A stretch of 5,562 nt of DNA from Tannerella sp. (GTDB lineage Bacteria; Bacteroidota; Bacteroidia; Bacteroidales; Tannerellaceae), in contig JAISYY010000011.1 of assembly GCA_031269635.1 (NCBI GenBank), positions 1 through 5,562 on the forward strand, given 5' to 3'. The notes beneath the pieces were generated by a model that ran no database searches, was not told where the DNA came from, and saw only the letters and a program-made list of their open reading frames with translations. Below, piece by piece: positions 1 to 5,562 of this stretch (its first letter is position 1; the number at the start of each line of letters is the position of its first letter). A program made the position numbers and the translations under genes.

Positions 1-1068
1 ATTACTTCCGGAAATGCAATCGGGAAATTATTGATTGGTCCGCTGTTTGGTTTCATTGCCGGTTGGCTGATTGATAAATACGGCCCGCGCTCGCTCATGA
101 TGACCGGTATCGTATTTGCGGCTATAGCCCTCGTCGGGTTGAGTTTTACGGCTTCTTTACCCATGTTTTACACTTTTTTTGTGTTCAATGCACTGGGTTA
201 TGTTTTGGCAGGCCCTCTTCCCTGTCAGGTGCTTATATCCCGGTGGTTCGATAAAAACAGGGGAAAGGCTATGGGGATTGCCTATCTTGGCATCGGCGCC
301 GGAGGTGCGTTGGCGCCGTTGGTGTCATCGGGTTTGGAATCATCTTTTAACGACTGGCATACGGCGCTGGCGTTATTAGGTGTTTTAGTGCTGCTGCTGG
401 CTTTCCCTTTTGCATTTTTCATCAAGGATCCCAAAACGCCGCCAGCGGCAGGCAAAAGCAGCCAAAACACAGCCGTGCCGGTTAAAGATATTCTTCGTAA
501 CCGTAACTTTTATCTTTTAGGTATCGGCAGCATGTGCTCCATAGGCGCGGTGGCCGGGGTGAACCAGCATTTGAAACTGTATTTGCGCGACTTTGATTTC
601 GGGCAGTCCGAAGCGGCGCAAGTGATGTCGCTGGTATTGCTTTCCAGTTTGGCCGGAAGGGTGCTGATGGGTTTTCTTGCGGATTTGATTAGCCGGAAAT
701 ACGTGATGATGATCATTTACACCATTGTTGCGTTTGCCATACCCTTACTGTTAGTCCCGGACTTTTCGGGAAGGATTTACATATTTGCCGTTATATTCGG
801 CATCGGGCTTGGCGGTGATTACATGATTATTCCGCTTATTGCCGGTGACCTGTTCGGCGTGAAAGCCCTGGGGCGGACGATGGGAATTATCCTTGTTGCC
901 GACGGCATTTCGGAAGCGCTTTTCCCGATGTTTGTCGGGATGTTTCACGAAGGCGCGTCGCACGGTTATACCGCCGGATTTATAATGCTTATCGGCGTCG
1001 CGCTGCTGGGATTGCTTATCGTGTCCTTCCTGCCGAAAACGGGAAACGCGGAAACAGTGAAAACATAG
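1..1068 (+). CDS. MFS transporter, 5'-truncated by window edge
   Basis: This is an inner-membrane major facilitator superfamily permease, probably a proton- or cation-coupled importer of an organic acid or sugar acid. The frame is open from base 1, so the TTG at 31 is only an internal codon and the true start lies upstream. The visible 355 residues begin at about TM2 and run through TM12; TM1 and the N-terminus, perhaps 40-60 residues, are missing. MFS motif A (GWLIDKYGPR) lies at visible residues 21-30, and its second-half counterpart (GRVLMGFLADLISRK) at about 219-233. RWFDKNRGKAMG at 81-92 resembles the TM4-5 region of oxalate/formate-antiporter-like and hexuronate-type (ACS) members. A hydrophilic central loop with KDPKTPP lies near 142-148, and the C-terminus is short and cytoplasmic. 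The hydrolase gene follows after 16 bp, which suggests that the carrier supplies its substrate. Family membership is secure; the substrate is inferred only from context. Confidence 0.93.
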   Translation: MTSGNAIGKLLIGPLFGFIAGWLIDKYGPRSLMMTGIVFAAIALVGLSFTASLPMFYTFFVFNALGYVLAGPLPCQVLISRWFDKNRGKAMGIAYLGIGAGGALAPLVSSGLESSFNDWHTALALLGVLVLLLAFPFAFFIKDPKTPPAAGKSSQNTAVPVKDILRNRNFYLLGIGSMCSIGAVAGVNQHLKLYLRDFDFGQSEAAQVMSLVLLSSLAGRVLMGFLADLISRKYVMMIIYTIVAFAIPLLLVPDFSGRIYIFAVIFGIGLGGDYMIIPLIAGDLFGVKALGRTMGIILVADGISEALFPMFVGMFHEGASHGYTAGFIMLIGVALLGLLIVSFLPKTGNAETVKT

Positions 1069-1084
1069 CTTATTTTAGAACCGT

Positions 1085-2467
1085 ATGATAATTGATTTTG
1101 AATTAAAACCCGAAGGATTAAAAAGCAAACTGGATAATTTTTGGAAGTTGTCCGGCGAAAAAATTTTAAGAATAGAATCGGAGTATGATCCGGCCGGAGG
1201 CGCTCCTGTGTTTACCGTTAACGGAAAATATTCCACAAGAGGCTGGACGGAGTGGACGCAAGGTTTCCGGTACGGGTCTGCCGTTTTACAGTATGAAGCT
1301 ACCCGCAATGATGTTTTTTTGAATATCGGACGCGAGCATACGGTAAGTAAAATGGCTCCCCACGTCAGCCATACGGGAGTGCACGACCATGGTTTCAACA
1401 ACCTGAGCACTTACGGAAACCTGCATCGCCTGATGAAGGAAGGGAAAATCCTTCAGAACGACTGGGAACAGCATTTTTACGAACTTGCATTGAAAGCGTC
1501 CGGAGCGGTGCAGGCAAGCCGCTGGAGCAAAACCGCCGGTGGAGGCGGGTATATTTATTCGTTTAACGGGCCTCATTCCCTCTTTGTCGACACGATTCGC
1601 TCCTGCCGGGTGTTGATGGTGGCGCACAGGTTGGGACATTACCTTCCGGGAGAAAATGACGTGCGGATTTCCCTGTTTAAAAGGGGAATAGAGCATCTGT
1701 TGTCGACAGCCCGTTATTCTGTTTTTTATGGGGAAGGACGCGATGTTTATGATGTTTGGGGACGCACGGCGCATGAATCTGTCTTTAATACGAACGACGG
1801 CAATTTCCGCTGTCCCAATTCGCAACAGGGATACACCGGGTTTTCGACCTGGACGCGCGGTTTGGCCTGGGCGATGACGGGCTTTGCCGAAGAACTGGAA
1901 TTTTTGGATACCGTCGCCGACGGGGAATTTGAAAGCGCCGGGGATAGAAAAGAGATTACGGAGAAATTGCTGAAAGCGGCAAAAGCCACCTGTGATTTTT
2001 ACATCGGTAATACTCCTGCGGACGGCATTCCGTTTTGGGATACCGGCGCCCCCGGATTGTCAAAATCAGGCGATTATCTCACCCGTCCGTCCGATCCTTA
2101 CAACGGGTTCGAGCCGGTCGACAGTTCAGCCGCTGCCATAGGCGCACAAGGTCTGTTGAGATTAGGCCGCTATTTGGACGGCAAAGGTTCGCCGGAAGAA
2201 GCGAATCGCTATTGGCAAGCCGGTCTGACCGCGACAAAAGGTCTCCTGGCGGCTCCTTACCTGTCGGAAAATCCCGAACATCAGGGGATATTGCTACATT
2301 CGGTGTACCATCATCCGAACGGTTGGGATCATATTCCGGAAGGACGGAAAGTTCCCTGCAACGAGTCGAGCATGTGGGGCGACTATCATATCCGTGAATT
2401 AGCCCTGTACTTGTCGAGGATTATTTCCGGCGAATCTTATTATACATTTTTTAATGGAGTTATGTAG
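1085..2467 (+). CDS. GH88-like unsaturated glucuronyl hydrolase
   Basis: This 460-residue protein has an (alpha/alpha)6-barrel signature of glycoside hydrolase family 88. That family removes 4,5-unsaturated uronic acid from the non-reducing end of polysaccharide-lyase products by hydrating the double bond. Compared from memory with Bacillus sp. GL1 UGL, H100-D101 in HDHGF matches H87-D88, and D169 in FVDTIR matches D149. H230, Q248, W256 and W262 match H193, Q211, W219 and W225 with identical spacing among these last four. DSSAAA (346-351) and SMWGDYHIRE (429-438) are further barrel motifs. No signal peptide is visible, so it should be cytoplasmic. It is longer than the usual 370-400 residues, partly through a charged insertion at about 269-289. 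The ATG at 1085 is the first reasonable start after the upstream stop at 1068. Its stop is 3 bp before the isomerase ATG, implying co-translation. A related (alpha/alpha)6 uronidase activity is an alternative. Confidence 0.85.
   Translation: MIIDFELKPEGLKSKLDNFWKLSGEKILRIESEYDPAGGAPVFTVNGKYSTRGWTEWTQGFRYGSAVLQYEATRNDVFLNIGREHTVSKMAPHVSHTGVHDHGFNNLSTYGNLHRLMKEGKILQNDWEQHFYELALKASGAVQASRWSKTAGGGGYIYSFNGPHSLFVDTIRSCRVLMVAHRLGHYLPGENDVRISLFKRGIEHLLSTARYSVFYGEGRDVYDVWGRTAHESVFNTNDGNFRCPNSQQGYTGFSTWTRGLAWAMTGFAEELEFLDTVADGEFESAGDRKEITEKLLKAAKATCDFYIGNTPADGIPFWDTGAPGLSKSGDYLTRPSDPYNGFEPVDSSAAAIGAQGLLRLGRYLDGKGSPEEANRYWQAGLTATKGLLAAPYLSENPEHQGILLHSVYHHPNGWDHIPEGRKVPCNESSMWGDYHIRELALYLSRIISGESYYTFFNGVM
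2456..2459 (+). promoter_or_regulatory. possible Shine-Dalgarno GGAG before the isomerase start
   Basis: GGAG lies 11 bases before the ATG at 2471, within the last codons of the hydrolase gene. It is the best-placed Shine-Dalgarno-like tetramer in the window. Bacteroidota often initiate without such pairing, so it may be coincidental. With only 3 bp between the genes, translational coupling is the likelier driver. Confidence 0.3.
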
Positions 2468-2470
2468 AAT

Positions 2471-3301
2471 ATGGCATCAGAAATTAAGGATTTTTCCAAA
2501 CTTTGTATTCATACCCTTACCACCAGGCCCTGGGGTATTGAGGACTGCGTAAAAAACTACTCGAAAGCGGGCGTGCACGGTATAACCGTGTGGCGGAACG
2601 TGCTTGAAAACAAAAATCTTAGCAGCGTAAAATCTCTTTTAGACGATTACGGTATGCAGGTTGTTTCATTATGCCGCGGCGGCTTTTTCCCTTCGGTGGA
2701 CGCGGCGAAGCGTCAAGCCGCGATAGACGACAATCTTTTCGCTATTGAACAGGCGGCTGCTATCGGAGCACCCTTGATTGTACTTGTTTGCGGCGCGGAC
2801 GGAAGGCAGTCGCTCGAAAAATCGCGGGAGCAGATTCTTGAAGGGATAAATATTATTTTGCCTGCAGCGCAAAGTGCAGGGGTAAAACTTGCCATAGAGC
2901 CGTTGCATCCGATGTATGCGGGCGATCGTTCGGCGGTAAATACCATAAAGCAGGCGAATGATATGGCGGAAACAATCAATTCGCCGTCGGCAGGCGTTGC
3001 GGTAGATATCTATCATCTTTGGTGGGACGATACGCTTCAGGCGGAGATACAGCGCTGTGCCGCTCACGGTCATTTGTTCGCCTTTCATATCTGCGACTGG
3101 AATGTGCCGACTGTCGATTTTCTCAATGACCGCGGATTGATGGGTGAAGGTTGCATCAATATTCCGCAGATACGCTCATGGGTGGAAGATGCCGGTTTTA
3201 ACGGATTTAATGAAGTGGAAATCTTTTCCGAAAAGTTTTGGGCTACGGATCAGCATGAGTATCTGGAAAAGATAAAGCAAGCCTATTTAACAAAAGCGTA
3301 A
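2471..3301 (+). CDS. sugar phosphate isomerase/epimerase-like TIM-barrel protein
   Basis: This 276-residue protein belongs to the xylose isomerase-like TIM barrel (AP endonuclease family 2) superfamily, whose sugar-acting members interconvert ketoses, epimers or keto-acids using a divalent metal. The expected metal shell is visible: E143 in the LAIEPLHP strand, D179 and H182 in VAVDIYH, H206 in FHICDW, and E250 in NEVEIF. MGEG at 224-227 occupies the place of the usual glycine-rich GxGxxD loop. The length is typical and there is no signal peptide, so it should be cytoplasmic. The start at 2471 keeps the first beta-strand (LCIHTLTT) intact and follows the hydrolase stop by 3 bp. The family covers many activities, so the reaction cannot be read from sequence. 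The context suggests it acts on the sugar released by the upstream hydrolase or on a product of the downstream dehydrogenases. The gene is followed by 378 bp of repeats rather than by the next gene. Confidence 0.88.
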   Translation: MASEIKDFSKLCIHTLTTRPWGIEDCVKNYSKAGVHGITVWRNVLENKNLSSVKSLLDDYGMQVVSLCRGGFFPSVDAAKRQAAIDDNLFAIEQAAAIGAPLIVLVCGADGRQSLEKSREQILEGINIILPAAQSAGVKLAIEPLHPMYAGDRSAVNTIKQANDMAETINSPSAGVAVDIYHLWWDDTLQAEIQRCAAHGHLFAFHICDWNVPTVDFLNDRGLMGEGCINIPQIRSWVEDAGFNGFNEVEIFSEKFWATDQHEYLEKIKQAYLTKA

Positions 3302-3315
3302 ATCGTATGAAAATA

Positions 3316-3357
3316 GGGAATTGGGAATAGGGAATTGGGAATTGGGAATTGGGAATT
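3316..3357 (+). repeat. tandem heptad array GGGAATT x6
   Basis: Six contiguous heptamers start at 3316, 3323, 3330, 3337, 3344 and 3351. Five are GGGAATT and the second is GGGAATA. Degenerate units flank them: GAAAATA at 3309 and AAGAATT at 3358. The array begins 14 bp after the isomerase stop codon. Six GGG tracts separated by four-base loops fit the G-quadruplex consensus on the + strand, so the same pattern would be present in the mRNA. It resembles the short tandemly repeated heptamers known from cyanobacteria, but I cannot assign it to a named family. Confidence 0.95.
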
Positions 3358-3383
3358 AAGAATTGAGCGATGCGGAATGAACA

Positions 3384-3586
3384 GGATATGACGGTTTTTT
3401 TGTTGTCCATTCGGGGGCAACATGTCGGTAGAAACAGGCAATTTTTCAATGTGCCGTTCCATACGGGGAACGAACCCCTGACAAGGTTTAAAATCCAGTT
3501 TGGACTAAAGGAACGGAAGCGGGGTGCGGGGTGTTTTTTCTATCGGCATTGTGTTCCCGGCGGGACACCGGAAATTTCGTATCTCC
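3384..3586. repeat. imperfect inverted-repeat core with mirrored hairpins
   Basis: Arms 3384-3460 and 3510-3586 are both 77 nt and align as inverted copies, roughly 60% identical by hand and concentrated in blocks. The inner block CCGTTCC (3454-3460) pairs perfectly with GGAACGG (3510-3516). Bases 3422-3436 pair with 3535-3549 at 14 of 15 positions when G-U pairs are allowed. Local hairpins occupy mirror positions: 3402-3421 (GTTGTCC/GGGCAAC) opposite 3551-3568 (GTGTTCCC/GGGACAC), and 3465-3478 (GGGG/CCCC) opposite 3494-3504 (TCCA/TGGA). All pairs share a centre near 3485. A tandem GCGGGGT duplicate (3519-3532) is followed by six T. The dispersed-repeat interpretation is an inference. Confidence 0.7.
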
Positions 3587-3588
3587 CC

Positions 3589-3651
3589 ATTCCCCATTCC
3601 CCATTCCCCATTCCCTATTCCCTATTCCCCATTCCCTATTCCCCATTCCCC
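3589..3651 (-). repeat. tandem heptad array ATTCCCC x9, inverted relative to the left array
   Basis: Nine contiguous heptamers begin every 7 bases from 3589 to 3645. Six are ATTCCCC, and three (3610, 3617, 3631) are ATTCCCT. A degenerate TCTCCCC precedes them. On the minus strand they read GGGGAAT or AGGGAAT, the same family as the left array but in opposite orientation. The minus strand therefore carries ten G-tracts with three- or four-base loops. The array ends 28 bp before the oxidoreductase ATG, so changes in copy number would alter that gene's 5' leader. Confidence 0.95.
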
Positions 3652-3679
3652 ACTTTTAAACATAAATTTATAAAGAAAA

Positions 3680-4837
3680 ATGAATGAAGTAACAATCCAC
3701 AAAACAGGAATTATTATGAATGGCGTAACAGGCCGTATGGGAACGAACCAGCATCTGTTGCGTTCCATTGTTGAAATCATTAAGCAGGGCGGTGTGCAGG
3801 TCAGTCCTTCCGAATTTATTATGCCCGACCCTGTACTGGTCGGACGTGATGCGGTAAAACTGCAAAAACTGTGCAGGATTTCGGGAATTGAGAAGATGAC
3901 CACCCGTCTTGACGATGTAATCAATGACCCCGGTTATCCGGTTTATTTCGATGCACAAACTACCGGCCGGCGTGCCGACGCGGTAAAAAAAGCCGCTAAA
4001 GCCGGTAAGCACGTGTATTGTGAAAAACCGGTAGCTACGGATACAGCCGCGGCTCTTGAGCTTTATGATGTATGCGAAAAGGCAGGCGTTAAGCATGGAG
4101 TGGTGCAGGACAAGCTTTGGCTACCGGGTTTGCTGAAACTGAAGCGTTTGATTGAAAACGGTTTCTTCGGCAAGATACTTTCGGTACGCGGCGAGTTCGG
4201 TTACTGGGTGTTTGAAGGATTCGGCGTGCCGGCACAGCGTCCGAGCTGGAACTATCGCAAGGAAGACGACGGCGGTATCATCATGGATATGTTGTGCCAT
4301 TGGAGATATGTACTGGACAACCTCTTTGGTCATGTGAAAGCCGTTTCTTGTCTTGGCGCTACACATATCCCCGAAAGAGTTGACGAACAGGGGAAAATCT
4401 ACAAGTGTACGGCAGATGACGCGGCCTATGCTACGTTTGAACTCGAAGGGGGCGTGATAGCGCACTTTAACTCGTCGTGGACTACCCGTGTGAGGAGGGA
4501 TGATTTGCTCACGCTCCATGTTGACGGAACCAAAGGCTCTGCGGTAGCCGGACTGCGCGAATGTTGGACGCAGCATTACGGGAATACGCCCAAGCCCGTA
4601 TGGAATCCGGATATTCCCAATCCGGTCAATTTTTATGAAGGATGGTCTAAGGTGCCGGAACAGGAAACATACGACAATGCGTTCAAAGTGCAGTGGGAGC
4701 TGTTTTTAAAGCATGTTGTGAAAGGCGCTCCTTTCCGCTGGAATCTTCTTGAAGGAGCAAAAGGAGTACAGCTTGCCGAAAAGGGACTTGAAAGCTGGAA
4801 AAAACGATGTTGGGTGGACGTTCCTCGAATCTATTAA
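3680..4837 (+). CDS. Gfo/Idh/MocA-family oxidoreductase
   Basis: This 385-residue cytoplasmic NAD(P)-dependent sugar or cyclitol dehydrogenase has a Rossmann domain at about 1-145 followed by the alpha/beta substrate domain. The nucleotide loop is NGVTGRMG (14-21), a GxxGRMG form more familiar from DapB than the usual GxGxxG. EKP at 115-117 supplies the family's conserved active-site lysine (K116). The catalytic helix GGIIMDMLCHW at 198-208 carries D203 and H207, the expected Asp/His pair. The length is normal. The ATG at 3680 leaves a short lead into strand 1 (THKTGII region), whereas the in-frame ATG at 3716 would cut that strand. The start follows an A-rich leader with no Shine-Dalgarno sequence, as is common in Bacteroidota. 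The SDR gene begins 15 bp after the stop. With the isomerase and SDR, it probably oxidises or reduces a sugar-derived intermediate. The substrate is unknown. Confidence 0.9.
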   Translation: MNEVTIHKTGIIMNGVTGRMGTNQHLLRSIVEIIKQGGVQVSPSEFIMPDPVLVGRDAVKLQKLCRISGIEKMTTRLDDVINDPGYPVYFDAQTTGRRADAVKKAAKAGKHVYCEKPVATDTAAALELYDVCEKAGVKHGVVQDKLWLPGLLKLKRLIENGFFGKILSVRGEFGYWVFEGFGVPAQRPSWNYRKEDDGGIIMDMLCHWRYVLDNLFGHVKAVSCLGATHIPERVDEQGKIYKCTADDAAYATFELEGGVIAHFNSSWTTRVRRDDLLTLHVDGTKGSAVAGLRECWTQHYGNTPKPVWNPDIPNPVNFYEGWSKVPEQETYDNAFKVQWELFLKHVVKGAPFRWNLLEGAKGVQLAEKGLESWKKRCWVDVPRIY

Positions 4838-4857
4838 ATTAAGAATTGGGAGATGCG
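4837..4857 (+). repeat. heptad-like relic at the SDR start
   Basis: AATTAAGAATTG here is identical to 3354-3365 at the end of the left heptad array. The match continues with GATGCG, giving 18 of 21 identical bases between 4837-4857 and 3354-3374. In this copy the ATG inside GATGCG is the SDR start codon. AAGAATT followed by GGGAGAT looks like two decayed heptads. The GGGAG abuts the ATG and is too close to act as a normal Shine-Dalgarno sequence. Confidence 0.45.
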
Positions 4858-5562
4858 AAAAACAGCTTTTATTACCGGGGGAACGCGCGGTATCGGTTTA
4901 GGGATTGCCATGGAGTTGGCAAAGGCAGACTTTGACCTGGCGGTCAATGGTGTGCGCGAAGAAGACGCAGTGAAAAATGTGCTTGCGGAGTTGAGCGGAT
5001 ATGGAGTGCAGGTCATTTATGTTCGTGGCGACGTGTCGAAAAAAGAAGACCGTGCGCGGATGGTCGATGTGCTCTTTAGCCGGTTCGGTCATATCAATAT
5101 ACTGGTCAATAATGCAGGAATTGCGCCTCCGGAGCGGAAAGATATTCTTGAAGCATCGGAGGATATTTTTGAATATGTACTGCGTGTAAATTTACAGGGG
5201 CCTTACTTTTTGACTCAGTCAATCGCAAACAGGATGATTGAGTCGAAAAAGAAACAGCCGGATGCGTTTTTTTCAATAATCAATGTTTCTTCTATTTCCG
5301 CAAAAGTGGTATCGACAAATCGCGGCGAATATTGTATCTCGAAAGCAGGAATTGCGATGGCTACCCAACTCTGGGCTGCACGCTTGGGCGAATACGAAAT
5401 CCCGGTGTATGAAATACAGCCGGGAGTAATAAAAACAGATATGACAGCCGGCGTTAAGGATAAATATGACAAGCTTTTTGGCGAAGGATTGGCCGTACAG
5501 CAACGTTGGGGAACTCCTGCCGACGTCGGCAAGGTTGTGGCTGCGATGGCAAACGGCAATCT
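4853..5562 (+). CDS. short-chain dehydrogenase/reductase (FabG/3-ketoacyl-ACP reductase-like), 3'-truncated
   Basis: This is a cytoplasmic classical SDR of which 236 complete codons are visible; the frame is open to the window edge, so roughly 20 C-terminal residues are missing from a usual 250-260. The cofactor loop TGGTRGIG is at 8-15, D60 sits in GDV, NNAG is at 86-89, and N113 is in RVNLQG. The catalytic triad is S147 in NVSSIS, Y160 and K164 in YCISK; PG follows at 190-191. R35 after strand 2 is compatible with NADP(H), which is an inference. Such proteins are often annotated as 3-ketoacyl-ACP reductase, but in this context a role in sugar catabolism is likelier than fatty-acid synthesis. 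For comparison, KduD-type SDRs act in unsaturated-uronate degradation. The ATG at 4853 is the only start that places the glycine motif at its usual position, and it lies 15 bp after the oxidoreductase stop. Confidence 0.92.
   Translation, partial: MRKTAFITGGTRGIGLGIAMELAKADFDLAVNGVREEDAVKNVLAELSGYGVQVIYVRGDVSKKEDRARMVDVLFSRFGHINILVNNAGIAPPERKDILEASEDIFEYVLRVNLQGPYFLTQSIANRMIESKKKQPDAFFSIINVSSISAKVVSTNRGEYCISKAGIAMATQLWAARLGEYEIPVYEIQPGVIKTDMTAGVKDKYDKLFGEGLAVQQRWGTPADVGKVVAAMANGN

Larger units (their letters stand above)
3302..3679. other. intergenic composite palindromic repeat element
   Basis: This 378-bp gap contains no convincing gene. Its layout is a G-rich heptad array (3316-3357), a short spacer, an imperfect inverted-repeat core (3384-3586), a C-rich heptad array (3589-3651), and an A/T-rich 28-bp leader before the ATG at 3680. 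The heptads in the right array are the reverse complement of those in the left, so the whole block is roughly a palindrome centred near 3485. All other junctions in the cluster are 3-16 bp, so this block appears to be an insertion into the operon or a separately regulated leader. No transposase, target-site duplication or clear promoter was found. It could be a non-autonomous dispersed repeat or a structured RNA leader; the sequence alone does not decide. Confidence 0.75.

Noticed and set aside
1286..1825. 179-codon minus-strand open frame
   Set aside because: It lies opposite the hydrolase gene, which has clear family motifs; the antisense translation has no domain features.
3474..3539. Intrinsic terminator (ACCCC pairing with GGGGT, then six T)
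   Set aside because: The stem would be only 5 bp with a loop of about 50 bases and competes with better pairings. The next gene belongs to the same pathway.
3316..3651. CRISPR array
   Set aside because: The repeats are contiguous 7-mers with no unique spacers, and there are no cas genes.
3663..3670. Bacteroides -7 promoter box (TAAATTTA against TAnnTTTG)
   Set aside because: The final G is missing, and no TTTG lies about 20 bp upstream, where the C-rich heptads sit.
3302..3679. Target-site duplication bounding the repeat element
   Set aside because: The flanking A/T-rich sequences (TATGAAAAT and TAAAGAAAAAT) are only loosely alike, with no exact direct repeat at defined boundaries.
3370..3687. 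105-codon + strand open frame across the intergenic repeats
   Set aside because: Its C-terminal part is a direct translation of the heptad array (Pro/Ile/Phe/Ser low complexity), it overlaps the oxidoreductase start by 8 bases, and no domain is recognisable. It is best explained as repeat-derived.
3668..4096. 142-codon minus-strand open frame
   Set aside because: It is antisense to the Rossmann domain of the oxidoreductase and extends into the leader; no recognisable features.
4121..4576. 151-codon minus-strand open frame
   Set aside because: It is a shadow of the oxidoreductase substrate domain.
5215..5559. 114-codon minus-strand open frame
   Set aside because: It is antisense to the catalytic part of the SDR, whose SYK motifs establish the coding frame.

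Overview
The window looks like chromosomal DNA of a Bacteroidota member, probably an uncultured gut- or rumen-type Bacteroidales. This is inferred from moderate G+C, the style of the proteins, tight same-strand gene packing, and starts preceded by A/T-rich leaders rather than consistent Shine-Dalgarno sequences. No marker gene confirms it.

All five recognisable genes lie on the + strand and read as one carbohydrate (probably uronate or keto-sugar) catabolic cluster. In order they are: the 3' part of an MFS transporter (1-1068); a cytoplasmic GH88-type unsaturated glucuronyl hydrolase-like enzyme (1085-2467); a TIM-barrel sugar phosphate isomerase/epimerase-like protein (2471-3301); a Gfo/Idh/MocA-family NAD(P)-dependent oxidoreductase (3680-4837); and the 5' part of a FabG-like short-chain dehydrogenase/reductase (4853 to the window edge). 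Spacings are 16, 3 and 15 bp at three junctions. The exception is 378 bp between the isomerase and Gfo/Idh/MocA genes. A plausible flow is uptake of an oligosaccharide or uronate by the MFS protein, hydrolysis in the cytoplasm, and isomerisation plus two redox steps on the released sugar. The substrate cannot be fixed from the sequence.

The most unusual part is that 378-bp gap. It holds six tandem GGGAAT(T/A) heptads on the left and nine ATTCCC(C/T) heptads on the right, so the same heptad family lies in inverted orientation. Between them is a core whose two 77-nt arms (3384-3460 and 3510-3586) are imperfect inverted copies around one dyad centre near 3485. Local hairpins sit at mirror-image positions on the two sides. 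The whole looks like one large degenerate palindromic repeat element with G-quadruplex-capable ends, placed inside an otherwise compact operon and just upstream of the oxidoreductase start. A short heptad-like relic also sits at the start of the SDR gene.
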